This document shows positions 43,875 to 52,056 of a stretch of 64,000 nt of DNA, in pieces. Position 1 is the stretch's first letter, and each line of letters opens with the position of its first letter. The position numbers and the translations under genes are program-made. The stretch is from Clostridiaceae bacterium (GTDB lineage Bacteria > Bacillota > Clostridia > Oscillospirales > Butyricicoccaceae), in the NCBI GenBank assembly GCA_018383195.1, contig JAGZOP010000010.1, positions 1 through 64,000 on the forward strand. The letters are read 5' to 3'. Under the pieces are notes generated by a model. It worked only from the letters and a program-made list of their open reading frames with translations. It ran no database searches and was not told the DNA's origin.

Positions 43875-43917
43875 GTATTTCACGAAAATTTCTCGATAAA
43901 AATTCAGTAAAAAGGTA

Positions 43918-43946
43918 TTTACATCATCTGATGCCTGTGCTATGAT
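43918..43946 (+). promoter_or_regulatory. Promoter of the dehydrogenase/aldo-keto reductase genes
   Basis: -35 TTTACA, 17-base spacer, -10 TATGAT. A short hairpin GCCGGC-TGTCC-GCCGGC (43993-44009) lies in the leader just before the ribosome site and could affect translation. Confidence 0.65.
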
Positions 43947-44026
43947 GAAGTTGACCGGTGAGATGGTCTATGAGATATTTAAGAGAAAAGACGCCGGCTG
44001 TCCGCCGGCCGAAAGGAGAACTCAGT

Positions 44027-45034
44027 ATGCTTCGTGTAGGTGTAATCGGCTGCGGCGGCATGGGCCGCGACCATATCCGCCGCCTGACCCATGTCATTAC
44101 CTCGACTACGGTTGTCGCGGTTTCTGATGTTTTTGAAGAGGGCGGCAAAAAAGTCGCAGAGCAGTATGGCGTAAAGTTTTACAAGGACGGCGCAGACCTC
44201 ATCCATGACCCCGAGGTCGATGCAGTCGTTGTCTGCACCGCTGACCCGTTCCACGCGCCGCTGGTGCTCGAATGCATCAAGGCGGGCAAGTATGTATTCT
44301 GTGAAAAGCCCCTTGCGCCGACCGCCGAGGACTGCATGAAGGTCATTGAGGCAGAAATGGCATGCGGCCGCCGTCTGGTACAGGTTGGCTTTATGCGCCG
44401 CTATGATACCGGCTACCGCGCAATGAAAAAGGTCATCGACGAGGGCAAAATCGGCGCTCCGCTGCTCATTCACGCATGCCACCGCAATTTCAGCCATGTC
44501 CCGGGGCATACTTCGGATATGACCATTGCAAACTCAGGCGTTCATGAACTGGACGTGCTGCGCTGGCTGCTCGGCGAGGACTATTGTAAGGGCGGCGTCA
44601 TCTGCGGCAAGCAGAACCGCGGCGAAGACCCGGAAGTCCTGCTCGACCCACAGGTTATGATTCTGGAGACCAAAACCGGTGTGCGCATTGATGTAGAAAT
44701 CAATCAGCATGCAGGCTATGGCTATGATATCCAGTGCGAAGTCGTGGGGGAAAAGGGCGTCGTTTCGCTGCCCGACCCGGCAACCGTACATACCCGCATC
44801 GACTGCCAAGCAGGGTATGAAATCTACAACGACTGGACGCAGCGCTTTATTCAGGCATACGACACCGAGTTCTCCGAATGGGCGGCTTCGGTTGAAGCCG
44901 GCAAACTGGTTGGCCCGTCCTCGTGGGATGGTTATGCGGCTTGTGTCGGCGCAGATGCCTGCAACACCGCACGCAACACGGGCGCGTATATGCTGCCCAT
45001 CGAGCTGCCGGAGACCCCGGAGTTCTACAAATAA
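44027..45034 (+). CDS. Gfo/Idh/MocA oxidoreductase (inositol 2-dehydrogenase-like)
   Basis: 335 residues. N-terminal Rossmann fold with GVIGCGGMGRDH, the EKPLAPTAEDC block with the Lys-Pro of the family, and a C-terminal alpha/beta domain with HELDVLRWLLGED. Best resemblance is to IolG-type myo-inositol or scyllo-inositol dehydrogenases, but other sugars are possible. The ATG at 44027 follows GAAAGGAG. Followed by a terminator and then an aldo/keto reductase gene on the same strand. Confidence 0.88.
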   Translation: MLRVGVIGCGGMGRDHIRRLTHVITSTTVVAVSDVFEEGGKKVAEQYGVKFYKDGADLIHDPEVDAVVVCTADPFHAPLVLECIKAGKYVFCEKPLAPTAEDCMKVIEAEMACGRRLVQVGFMRRYDTGYRAMKKVIDEGKIGAPLLIHACHRNFSHVPGHTSDMTIANSGVHELDVLRWLLGEDYCKGGVICGKQNRGEDPEVLLDPQVMILETKTGVRIDVEINQHAGYGYDIQCEVVGEKGVVSLPDPATVHTRIDCQAGYEIYNDWTQRFIQAYDTEFSEWAASVEAGKLVGPSSWDGYAACVGADACNTARNTGAYMLPIELPETPEFYK

Positions 45035-45035
45035 T

Positions 45036-45064
45036 AAAAAAGGGAGACTTCGGTCTCCCTTTTT
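45036..45064 (+). terminator. Terminator after the Gfo/Idh gene
   Basis: AAAAAGGGAGAC-TTCG-GTCTCCCTTTTT hairpin with a stable tetraloop, one base after the stop codon. Confidence 0.85.
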
Positions 45065-45103
45065 CATATTCTGATAAAATTTCAAATTCAAAGGGGGATT
45101 CTG

Positions 45104-46096
45104 ATGGATTTCTACACACTTGACCGCGCAGACATCCAGATTTCCGGTCTGGCGCTGGGCACATGGGCATTTTCCGGCGCGAAGATCTGGGGAGAAAACG
45201 ACGATACCGAGTCCATCCGCACCGTTCACTGCGCATTGGAGCGCGGCATCAACCTGTTCGACACCGCCGAAAAATACGGAAACGGCAAGGCAGAAGAGGT
45301 GCTTGGCGCTGCGCTCAAAGGACGGCGGCAGGATGCCGTAATCGCAACCAAAATTTTCACTGACCACCTGCACTACGACGATGTCATTGCCTGCTGCGAA
45401 GCAAGCCTCAAGCGTCTGCAAACCGATTACATTGACCTGTACCAAATTCACTGGCCCACGGCATCCATCCCGCTCGAAGAGACATTCCGCGCCTTTGAAA
45501 CCCTCAAACGGGATGGAAAAATCCGCGTGGTGAGCGTATGCAACGCCGGTCCATCCTGTATCCGCGAGATGACGCCCTATGGCATTGCCATGAACCAGCT
45601 TCCTTATGCGCTGATCTGGCGCGTTGCGGAAAAGAAAATCATCCCCGCAAGCGAACAGGCGGGCGTCCCGGTCTGGGCATATGTACCGCTCGCACAGGGG
45701 CTCCTGACCGGAAAGTTCCGCTCCATCGACGATGTGCCGCTTGGACGGCGCGAAACCCGTTTTTACAGCTCTCGCTGGCAGCAGGGACTGCACCACGACC
45801 CCGGGTTCGAGGAGGAAATCTTCGCATTTCTCGGCAAACTGGACGCATTGTGCAAATCCGGCGGCGTAACGCAGGCACAGGTTGCATTCAGTTTCCTCAA
45901 ACGCCGTCCGATTGTCAAAAGTATTCTGGCGGGAGCGCGTTCGGTACATCAGCTCGAACAAAATCTGGACTCCTACGAAATGCAGGTTCCGGATGCGCTG
46001 ATGGAGGAAATTGAAGCCCTCTCCGAGCCGCTCAAGGAATGCATGGGCGAAAACGCCGATCTCTGGATCAGCGACGGCGGCGGACGCTTCTATTAA
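45104..46096 (+). CDS. Aldo/keto reductase
   Basis: 330 residues. NAD(P)H-dependent carbonyl reductase barrel with the tetrad Asp and Tyr in LFDTAEKYGNG, Lys in VIATKI and His in YQIHWP. Similar to the voltage-gated-channel-beta/GSP69 kind. Neighbouring dehydrogenase and isomerase suggest a role in the same carbohydrate pathway. Start ATG follows GGGGGA; a terminator separates it from the dehydrogenase, so it may be less expressed or have an unrecognised promoter. Confidence 0.92.
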   Translation: MDFYTLDRADIQISGLALGTWAFSGAKIWGENDDTESIRTVHCALERGINLFDTAEKYGNGKAEEVLGAALKGRRQDAVIATKIFTDHLHYDDVIACCEASLKRLQTDYIDLYQIHWPTASIPLEETFRAFETLKRDGKIRVVSVCNAGPSCIREMTPYGIAMNQLPYALIWRVAEKKIIPASEQAGVPVWAYVPLAQGLLTGKFRSIDDVPLGRRETRFYSSRWQQGLHHDPGFEEEIFAFLGKLDALCKSGGVTQAQVAFSFLKRRPIVKSILAGARSVHQLEQNLDSYEMQVPDALMEEIEALSEPLKECMGENADLWISDGGGRFY

Positions 46097-46110
46097 ATTC
46101 GGTGCAAAAC

Positions 46111-46142
46111 AAAAAGCAGAGGAAAATTTCCTCTGCTTTTTT
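46111..46142. terminator. Bidirectional terminator
   Basis: Perfect hairpin with arms AAAAAGCAGAGGAAA and TTTCCTCTGCTTTTT between the convergent reductase and LCP genes. Confidence 0.92.
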
Positions 46143-46158
46143 CATGCCAGTGAACCGC

Positions 46159-47151
46159 TTATTCCTCGTCCGAAGAATCCCGGTCGCTCCCGATAGGTTC
46201 GTCCTCATAAATATAGGCATTGATCTGCTCGGCGGCGCGGTCCAAATCATAAACGATGTACTGCTCGTTTGCCCCGCCATATTCCCATTCTCCGTCTGCT
46301 GGCACGCGCGCATGCTCAATTTCCGGCTTGCCGTTTGCAAAAAGCCCCTTGGCAAGCGACAGCATTTCGGTCTTTTTGAGCGAAGTGGTTACATAGGGCA
46401 GAAGCCGCGGCATCATACCCGCAAGCTCGGTCATAGATTTGTCCTTCACCGTATCAAACATGGCTTCGAGCACAATCGACTGCCGCTCGACGCGCCCCCA
46501 GTCGTCACCCGTGCCGCCCTTGCGGATGCGCGCAAAGGTCATCGCCTGAATGCCGTTTAGGTGTTGATATCCAGCTTCCTCGATCAATTCAGGCTCCATA
46601 TCAAAGGATTCATAATATTCCCGGATAAATTTGTTTGCCTCTTTGCGCTCTTTCTCGGAAACCTCGATATCTACGCCGCCGACTTCGCCAATGAGATTTG
46701 CCATCTGCACAAAATTAACTTCGGCATAATCGGTAATATTGAGATCAAAGGTTTCATTGATCGCTTTGATTGCCCCCTTGGGTCCGTCAAAGCTGTACGC
46801 ATGGCATAGCTTCTGCGTGCCATGGCCATCAATTTCGACGCGGCTGTCGCGCATGAGGGAAGTCAGCTTGACTTTTCCCGTATCCGCGTCCACGGTCATG
46901 ACCATCATACAGTCCGACCGTGTCGGCTCGTCCGGACGGGTATCCACCCCGAACAGCGCAATATTCGTGATGCCCGAAGCGGGTTTGACATGTACCGCCA
47001 GTTCCTCCGCCGAAACGCCCTCGAGCGAATCGTCATAGGTATACGAAAACGCAAACCGGTAAACAAACAGTCCGGCTGTGATTGCCAGCAGGGTGACAAC
47101 CCCCATCAGCAGCCAACGGCGCACAATGCGCATCAATCGACGAAATGACAT
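46159..47151 (-). CDS. LytR-CpsA-Psr (LCP) family wall-polymer ligase
   Basis: 330 residues. One N-terminal membrane helix (about 14-38), then an extracytoplasmic LCP domain with FGVDTRPD, RSDCMMVMTVDADTGKVKL, SLMRDSRVEI and the DYAEVNF region. LCP proteins move teichoic acid-like or capsular polymers from undecaprenyl phosphate onto peptidoglycan; fits with uppP in the same neighbourhood. The ATG at 47151 follows GGAGGAAAG; the longer frame runs through leader DNA with a hairpin. Confidence 0.94.
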   Translation of the reverse strand: MSFRRLMRIVRRWLLMGVVTLLAITAGLFVYRFAFSYTYDDSLEGVSAEELAVHVKPASGITNIALFGVDTRPDEPTRSDCMMVMTVDADTGKVKLTSLMRDSRVEIDGHGTQKLCHAYSFDGPKGAIKAINETFDLNITDYAEVNFVQMANLIGEVGGVDIEVSEKERKEANKFIREYYESFDMEPELIEEAGYQHLNGIQAMTFARIRKGGTGDDWGRVERQSIVLEAMFDTVKDKSMTELAGMMPRLLPYVTTSLKKTEMLSLAKGLFANGKPEIEHARVPADGEWEYGGANEQYIVYDLDRAAEQINAYIYEDEPIGSDRDSSDEE

Positions 47152-47191
47152 TTTCTTTCCTCCAAACCGCCATTTTAGGAGTAAAACAGAG

Positions 47192-47223
47192 CATCGCGCG
47201 GCCTGATGCCAGACCGCGCGATG
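47192..47223 (-). promoter_or_regulatory. Leader hairpin of the LCP gene
   Basis: Ten-base-pair perfect stem CATCGCGCGG / CCGCGCGATG with a 12-base loop in the LCP 5' leader, downstream of a -10-like TACAAT (47241-47246). There is no T-run, so it is not a standard terminator; could be an mRNA stabiliser or regulatory site. Confidence 0.55.
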
Positions 47224-47310
47224 ATGCATACAGTATTTGTATTGTAGCACAATATTCCACCTGTTTTTGAACAAACGGTGAATTTTTTGCGTCAAACCGG
47301 CTGCAAATGC

Positions 47311-48774
47311 TTAATCCTCAAATGCGAGGTTGATATAGTCCTCAGTCACCTGAATGACACGCATGGTGTTGGTGTAGCTGACGCGGCCAACCGGCATACC
47401 TGCGGTGACAACAATGATGTCGCCCACCTTTGCATCCATTGCCTGTACCGCACCACGAACCGCCTGCATATACAGACCAGTGCCGCTGGACGGACGATTT
47501 ACCATGCACGGAATAACGCCCCAAGTCATGGTCAGACGATGGAAAGTCTTTTCAGACGGTGTTGCACCGACAATCATCTTACCCGGACGGCGGCAAGATA
47601 CTGCACGCGCAGTCGAGCCGGACTCCGTAAACGCCACAATGCACTTGGCATCCAGGTCAGCAGAGGTGGTGCAGACCGCATGCGCAATCGCGTTGGTCTT
47701 TGCATCGCCCGAAATTGCCATTTCTGCAAGCTCCGGACGGGTGACACGGCGGCGGTCATAGTGAATGTTGGATTCTGCATTAACTGCGATGCGGCTCATG
47801 GTTTCAACGGTCTCAACCGGATACTTGCCGACCGAAGTCTCGCCGGACAGCATGATTGCCGAAGTGCCGTCGTAAACTGCGTTTGCAACGTCGGAAACCT
47901 CCGCACGGGTCGGACGCGGGTTCTTTGCCATGGACTCCAGCATCTGGGTCGCAGTGACAACGCGCTTGCCGCGCGAAATGCAGGTCTTGATGATGTTCTT
48001 CTGAATTTCCGGCAGCTCCTCGAACGGAACCTCTACGCCGAGGTCGCCGCGGGCAACCATAACGCCGTTGGCTTCGTCCAGAATCTCCTGAATATTGTTG
48101 ACGCCTTCCATATTCTCGATCTTGCAGATGATCTCGACGTCTTCCTTGCCGTTTTCGCGGAGGATTTCCTTGATGTCGCGGACATCCTGCGCGCTGCGGG
48201 TGAAGGATGCTGCGATGAAGTCAATGCCCTGTGTCAGACCGAATTCGATGTCTGCGCGATCCTTCTCGGAAACGAAAGGCATGTGCAGCTTGATGCCCGG
48301 TACGTTGATCGACTTGCGGTTGGAAAGGGGACCGCCGTTGAGCGCCTTGCAGACAATATCCGTGCCCTTGACCGCAGTTACCTCGAATGCAACCAGACCG
48401 TCGTCGATGAGGATGCGGGTGCCGACCTCAACATCGTCCGGCAGACCGTCATAGGTGATCGAAACGATGGTGTTGTCGCCCTCAATGTCGCGGGTGGTCA
48501 GGGTGAACTCCTGTCCCTCCACGATCTCAATTTTGCCATCCTTATAGGTTTTGGTACGGATTTCCGGACCCTTGGTGTCCAGCATCAGACCGATCGGCAG
48601 ACCCAGCTCAGCGCGCGCCGCCTTGACCATATCCATACGAGCCTTGTGTTCTTCATGGGAACCGTGGCTGAAGTTGAAGCGCGCGACATTCATGCCCGCC
48701 TTCATCATGTTTTTCAGTACATCGCCCTTGTCAGTAGCAGGGCCCAGCGTACAAATGATTTTTGTTCTACGCAT
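47311..48774 (-). CDS. pyk: Pyruvate kinase
   Basis: 487 residues. Converts phosphoenolpyruvate and ADP to pyruvate and ATP in glycolysis. Core motifs TKIICTLGPATD, ARFNFSHG, LDTKGPEIRT, KIENMEGV, ARGDLGVEVP, ATQMLESM and SGETSVGKYPVE are intact. The C-terminal regulatory domain is present, but there is no extra PEP-utilising domain as in some bacilli. GAGG at 11 bases precedes the ATG. Confidence 0.97.
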   Translation of the reverse strand: MRRTKIICTLGPATDKGDVLKNMMKAGMNVARFNFSHGSHEEHKARMDMVKAARAELGLPIGLMLDTKGPEIRTKTYKDGKIEIVEGQEFTLTTRDIEGDNTIVSITYDGLPDDVEVGTRILIDDGLVAFEVTAVKGTDIVCKALNGGPLSNRKSINVPGIKLHMPFVSEKDRADIEFGLTQGIDFIAASFTRSAQDVRDIKEILRENGKEDVEIICKIENMEGVNNIQEILDEANGVMVARGDLGVEVPFEELPEIQKNIIKTCISRGKRVVTATQMLESMAKNPRPTRAEVSDVANAVYDGTSAIMLSGETSVGKYPVETVETMSRIAVNAESNIHYDRRRVTRPELAEMAISGDAKTNAIAHAVCTTSADLDAKCIVAFTESGSTARAVSCRRPGKMIVGATPSEKTFHRLTMTWGVIPCMVNRPSSGTGLYMQAVRGAVQAMDAKVGDIIVVTAGMPVGRVSYTNTMRVIQVTEDYINLAFED

Positions 48775-48848
48775 TTGTGCAGATACCTCATTTCATTCCT
48801 TGCAAACCGGATTGTTTGCCTCAATATAATAGATTCCTTCTGTTATTT

Positions 48849-48878
48849 ATTTTACCATTTCTCATGCCCATTTGACAA
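48849..48878 (-). promoter_or_regulatory. Promoter of pyk
   Basis: On the minus strand -35 TTGTCA (48873-48878), 18-base spacer, -10 TAAAAT (48849-48854). The leader contains a small hairpin GCAAAC-CGGATT-GTTTGC (48802-48819). Confidence 0.7.
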
Positions 48879-48979
48879 TATCTCAAGTGATTTGGAAATT
48901 CTTTCGCCACATTTTCATTGCTTTTATGCAAAACTCCTTTCTTTATCCAGAAGATTTGTTGCATTTTGCCGGATACAGC

Positions 48980-49008
48980 TTGTCATGCCATTCCAAATCC
49001 ATTATAAT
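48980..49008 (+). promoter_or_regulatory. Promoter of the nucleotidyltransferase operon
   Basis: -35 TTGTCA, 17-base spacer, -10 TATAAT. A 16-base perfect palindrome GCGTCCGGCCGGACGC (49055-49070) lies in the leader. With the pyk promoter this accounts for the 355-base gap 48775-49129. Confidence 0.82.
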
Positions 49009-49129
49009 AGCACTAGAACCTATCCGAAACTTCACCAAATACGCACCGCGTCCGGCGTCCGGCCGGACGCGTCATTGTTCCGGGCAGCCCCTTTCCAACG
49101 GTTCGCCCGCTTTTCAGGAGGTACCAACT

Positions 49130-50047
49130 ATGAAAAAATCACCGGCGCTTGTTGTCATGGCTGCGGGTATGGGCTCGCGCTACGGCGGTCTCAAGCAAAT
49201 TGACCCGCTTGGACCCGGCGGGCAGATCATTCTCGACTATTCCATCTACGATGCATACCGTGCAGGCTTCTCGCGCGTGGTCTTTATCATCAAGCCCGAA
49301 CTCGAGGACGCTTTTGAGCAGGCAATCGGCAAAAAGGCGCGCCGCTATATGCAGGTAGACTATGCGTTCCAGACGCTCGAAAACCTGCCGGATGGACTAA
49401 CGGCTCCCGAAGGACGGGAAAAGCCGCTCGGCACCGGCCACGCGGTCTGGTGCGTTGCAGATATGCTCGATGTGCCGTTCGCAGTCATCAACGCCGACGA
49501 TTTTTATGGCGCGGATGCGTTCCGTAAAATGTATGATTTTCTCTCCGCGGCGCAGGACGACGAAAAATACCGTTACTGCATGGTCGGTTATAAGGTTGAA
49601 AACACGCTCACTGAAAACGGCACAGTCTCGCGCGGCGTATGCACGGCGGATGAAGCAGGATTTCTTGCTTCCATCATCGAGCGCACCGCCATCCAGCGCG
49701 GTACGGATGGCGTCATCCGCTACGAGGAAAAGGATGGTTCCGGCGGCGTCATTCCGGACGGCACCCCGGTTTCCATGAACCTCTGGGGCTTCACCCCGTC
49801 GTTCCTCGGCGAACTGACCGCTATGCTTCGCAGCTTTTTCGCGGAAAAACTGCCCCAGAATCCGGAAAAAGGCGAGTTTTATCTGCCTGCCGCCGTGGAT
49901 GCGCTCATTCAGGACGGCAAAGCAACTGCGCGCCTGCTGACCACCGATGCACGCTGGTTCGGCGTCACTTACCGTGAAGACAAGCCGGCTGTGCAGGCTG
50001 CACTTGCTGCCATGACCGCAGCAGGCGAGTACCCCGCTAATTTATGA
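49130..50047 (+). CDS. Sugar-phosphate nucleotidyltransferase-like protein
   Basis: 305 residues. NTP-transferase fold with AAGMGSRYGGLKQIDPLG at the N-terminus (the G-x-G-x-R loop that binds the nucleotide) and INADDFYG supplying the metal-binding Asp. Related to GalU/GlmU-type enzymes, but the sugar is unknown; often found with a phosphotransferase in choline or cell-surface sugar pathways. The ATG at 49130 follows AGGAGG; the open frame upstream is leader DNA. Confidence 0.9.
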   Translation: MKKSPALVVMAAGMGSRYGGLKQIDPLGPGGQIILDYSIYDAYRAGFSRVVFIIKPELEDAFEQAIGKKARRYMQVDYAFQTLENLPDGLTAPEGREKPLGTGHAVWCVADMLDVPFAVINADDFYGADAFRKMYDFLSAAQDDEKYRYCMVGYKVENTLTENGTVSRGVCTADEAGFLASIIERTAIQRGTDGVIRYEEKDGSGGVIPDGTPVSMNLWGFTPSFLGELTAMLRSFFAEKLPQNPEKGEFYLPAAVDALIQDGKATARLLTTDARWFGVTYREDKPAVQAALAAMTAAGEYPANL

Positions 50048-50057
50048 GGGCTGCGCT

Positions 50058-50573
50058 ATGATTGAAAACTTTTCTGAACGCTTCGTTGACTTTGTAAACC
50101 GGGTGGAGCAAGACCTGCCCAAGCAATTCGCGCCCCAGCGCATGATGAAAATCGGCGGCAGGATTGCGGCGCTGTATGCCGAATATTCGGTGGATGAAAA
50201 GAAAAAGCTCATGGGGCTGATGCCGCTCAATATGTCCAGCCATTGCCACGAATACCGCCTGCTGTATGCCGTGCCTTCTATGGATCTCTCTGCCCTTGAG
50301 GATTGGTGGGAGTTCGCGCGCGACTTGCAAAAAGAACTCGTGCCGGTTGACCCCATGCATGAGTTCTCGATGGTCAGCCTGATTCTGGTTTCCGGGGAAG
50401 TGACCCGGGATGTCGCCCGCAAGCTCAAGGGCAAGGCGAGCGAGCTGCGCTACGACAAGCCGAATGCCGGCTGGTCGAGCGTGCGTGTCGCGCTCGTCGA
50501 TCTGGATTCCCGCAAAATCCATGTCAACCGCATGGGCGCGCCCCTGCGCGATACCATTAAAAATCTGCTCTGA
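50058..50573 (+). CDS. Conserved-looking soluble protein of unknown function
   Basis: 171 residues, no signal or membrane segments, mixed alpha/beta composition with WWEFARDLQKELVPVDPMHEF in the middle and a C-terminal strand VRVALVDLDSRKIHVNRMG. I do not recognise the family. It starts 10 bases after the nucleotidyltransferase with GAGGG as ribosome site, so it is an operon partner. Confidence 0.75.
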   Translation: MIENFSERFVDFVNRVEQDLPKQFAPQRMMKIGGRIAALYAEYSVDEKKKLMGLMPLNMSSHCHEYRLLYAVPSMDLSALEDWWEFARDLQKELVPVDPMHEFSMVSLILVSGEVTRDVARKLKGKASELRYDKPNAGWSSVRVALVDLDSRKIHVNRMGAPLRDTIKNLL

Positions 50574-50620
50574 TTTTCGCTTTCATTTTTGCCGTTTTGC
50601 AGGGCTTTATGCAAATTTTC

Positions 50621-50649
50621 TTGCATTTTCTGCCCTACTGTGATAAGAT
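50621..50649 (+). promoter_or_regulatory. Promoter of secG
   Basis: -35 TTGCAT, 17-base spacer, -10 TAAGAT, about 80 bases before secG. Confidence 0.65.
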
Positions 50650-50729
50650 AATTTGTACGCATACTGCCCCCCGCGGGCTTTGCGAATTCATCGATGATTT
50701 TTCAAAAGAAGCGGAGGTTTAGAAAACTG

Positions 50730-50966
50730 ATGGATACCATGCACATTGTTCTGAGCGTAATCGAAGTGCTCGCGTGCCTGTTCCTGATTGTCACCATCCT
50801 GCTGCAGGAGGGCGCATCTCAGGGTCTTTCCGGCACCATTGCCGGCGGCGCGGACACCTTCTTCGGCTCCAAAAAGGGTCACGGCATGCAGAGCATTCTG
50901 AGCAAGATCACCACCGGCGTTGCAATTTTGTTTGTTGTACTCGCGGTTGTGCTCAACCTGATTTAA
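50730..50966 (+). CDS. secG: Preprotein translocase subunit SecG
   Basis: 78 residues with two membrane helices (about 3-22 and 55-75) joined by the conserved loop LLQEGASQGLSGTIAGGADT and FFGSKKG. SecG assists SecYE in protein export. In many Firmicutes it is next to rnr and smpB; here rnr is about 40 kb away and no smpB or tmRNA gene is seen in the window. GGAGG precedes the ATG. Confidence 0.95.
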   Translation: MDTMHIVLSVIEVLACLFLIVTILLQEGASQGLSGTIAGGADTFFGSKKGHGMQSILSKITTGVAILFVVLAVVLNLI

Positions 50967-50967
50967 C

Positions 50968-51192
50968 ATGCGCAAATTACAGCTGGTCACGCTGGGACTG
51001 TTTGGTCTGTTCGCAGTGCTTACTGCGTTCTTCCAGCTGCGCGCCGGCATGAAAGACGGGGAAGCATCCCGGAGCAACGCTCCGGACGTCCGGGACGCCG
51101 GGCGGAATTATTCCCGCAAAGCCGGCCGCTGCGCTATCCTTGCCGCCGTATTTCTTGTGATCTGTATGATCTTCGGCGCAATGAGCCTTTAA
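50968..51192 (+). CDS. Small two-helix membrane protein
   Basis: 74 residues: hydrophobic helix at 5-25, a polar Arg/Asp-rich middle, and a second helix near the end (CAILAAVFLVICMIFGAM). It starts one base after the secG stop codon without a strong ribosome site, so it would depend on coupling. The two membrane segments, close spacing and a terminator right after it support a real gene. Confidence 0.6.
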   Translation: MRKLQLVTLGLFGLFAVLTAFFQLRAGMKDGEASRSNAPDVRDAGRNYSRKAGRCAILAAVFLVICMIFGAMSL

Positions 51193-51218
51193 AAAAAACG
51201 CCCTTTGGGCGTTTTTTT
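51192..51218 (+). terminator. Terminator after secG and the small membrane protein
   Basis: AAAACGCCC-TTT-GGGCGTTTT hairpin with T-run. Confidence 0.9.
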
Positions 51219-51223
51219 CATGC

Positions 51224-51257
51224 AAAGAGCCGTTCCCAACCGGGAACGGCTCTTTTT
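51224..51257. terminator. Second, bidirectional terminator
   Basis: AAAGAGCCGTTCCC-AACC-GGGAACGGCTCTTT hairpin six bases after the first; followed by T-run. It insulates the unassigned region 51258-51482. Confidence 0.88.
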
Positions 51258-51482
51258 GGGCGGCTTGCAAGGAACCACGGAAAGGAGGGGGATTCGTGCG
51301 AGCACTGACAGCGTACCGCACCCGCTTTTCATCCGGCGGACAAAAATGAACTGCCGGGAAACGATAAAAATCGAACAAAAATGAGATCTGATTCTGGGAG
51401 AGTGCGACCGCTGAGCGCGGAGAACCCAGCGGCCGCTTTCGGAAAGGGGAGGGCAAAATGAACGTACCTGTCTTGTGCTGAT
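51258..51482. other. Unassigned G+C-rich stretch with strong ribosome-site-like sequences
   Basis: No gene recognised. GGAAAGGAGGGGGATTC precedes a GTG that opens only a 17-codon frame (51297-51350), and AAAGGGGAGGG precedes an ATG that opens a 7-codon frame near 51458. A ten-base-pair imperfect stem GCGACCGCTG / CAGCGGCCGC lies at 51405-51437. Might be decayed coding DNA, a leader-peptide region or a structured RNA; I cannot decide. Confidence 0.35.
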
Positions 51483-51698
51483 TTATTCCGGCAAAGAAGC
51501 GGAAACCGATTCGGTATGCAAACAAGATTCCCGCCGGGCGCCAGAATATTTTTCTTTTTGTGTTGCCATACGCATACGGCACTCGGGGCAAGTCACGTGT
51601 TTTTCATACCATTCGGACTTTTTTGCCCTTTCTTCCGCCTGACCAGTTAAATCCATTGTTTGTATGTGCCCGCAGCGGAATTTGACTTCCTGCAGCAT
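51483..51698 (-). CDS. Small zinc-ribbon protein
   Basis: 71 residues. MLQEVKFRCGHIQTMDL and HVTCPECRMR give a Cys/His zinc-binding set (FRCGH...CPEC), with the intervening LTGQAEERAKKSEWYEKH helix typical of a small family in Firmicutes and their mobile elements. Role unknown. GAAAGGAG precedes the ATG, and a consensus promoter lies about 100 bases upstream. Confidence 0.8.
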   Translation of the reverse strand: MLQEVKFRCGHIQTMDLTGQAEERAKKSEWYEKHVTCPECRMRMATQKEKYSGARRESCLHTESVSASLPE

Positions 51699-51809
51699 CC
51701 TGCATATCTCCTTTCGTGCATAGATGCACCCTGTGTTTGGGTTTTTATCGGTATGATTTTCGCTGTGAAAATTTTGTTTTTCCTGAAATCTGTTTTATTT
51801 TGTAATTTT

Positions 51810-51838
51810 ATTATAGTATCAATCCTTTTAAATTTCAA
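51810..51838 (-). promoter_or_regulatory. Promoter of the small zinc-ribbon gene
   Basis: On the minus strand -35 TTGAAA (51833-51838), 17-base spacer, -10 TATAAT (51810-51815). The 51699-52056 gap holds this and the divergent promoter at 51904-51932 in A+T-rich DNA; nothing else seen. Confidence 0.75.
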
Positions 51839-51903
51839 CGTACATTTTGTACAAAATTATATAACTTTTCTATATATCACAACCATATCTTAGTTATTAT
51901 GCC

Positions 51904-51932
51904 TTGAAAAAATATTTTTCAATCCATATTAT
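51904..51932 (+). promoter_or_regulatory. Promoter of the ArsC-like monothiol gene
   Basis: -35 TTGAAA, 17-base spacer, -10 TATTAT; the leader to the start codon is about 120 bases. Confidence 0.6.
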
Positions 51933-52056
51933 TTCAGTATGATAGCATGAGAATTCTGTGTTTTTCTTCACAGGCATTTTTCCCTTCATCCATACGCCCC
52001 CCTTGCGCATTCCATCAAAACAGGGTATCCTGTATTCAGGAAACGGAGTGAAATCT

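Noticed and set aside
47278..49203. Plus-strand frame of about 640 codons
   Set aside because: Antisense to pyk, which is unmistakable; composition is Arg/His/Asn-rich and no ribosome site is present.
51258..51482. tmRNA or 6S RNA next to secG
   Set aside because: I looked because secG often neighbours smpB and ssrA, but no tmRNA-like ends, no tag-peptide frame and no CCA end are visible.
50977..51591. Minus-strand 204-codon frame
   Set aside because: Crosses two strong terminators and overlaps both the small membrane protein and the zinc-ribbon gene; no start signal.
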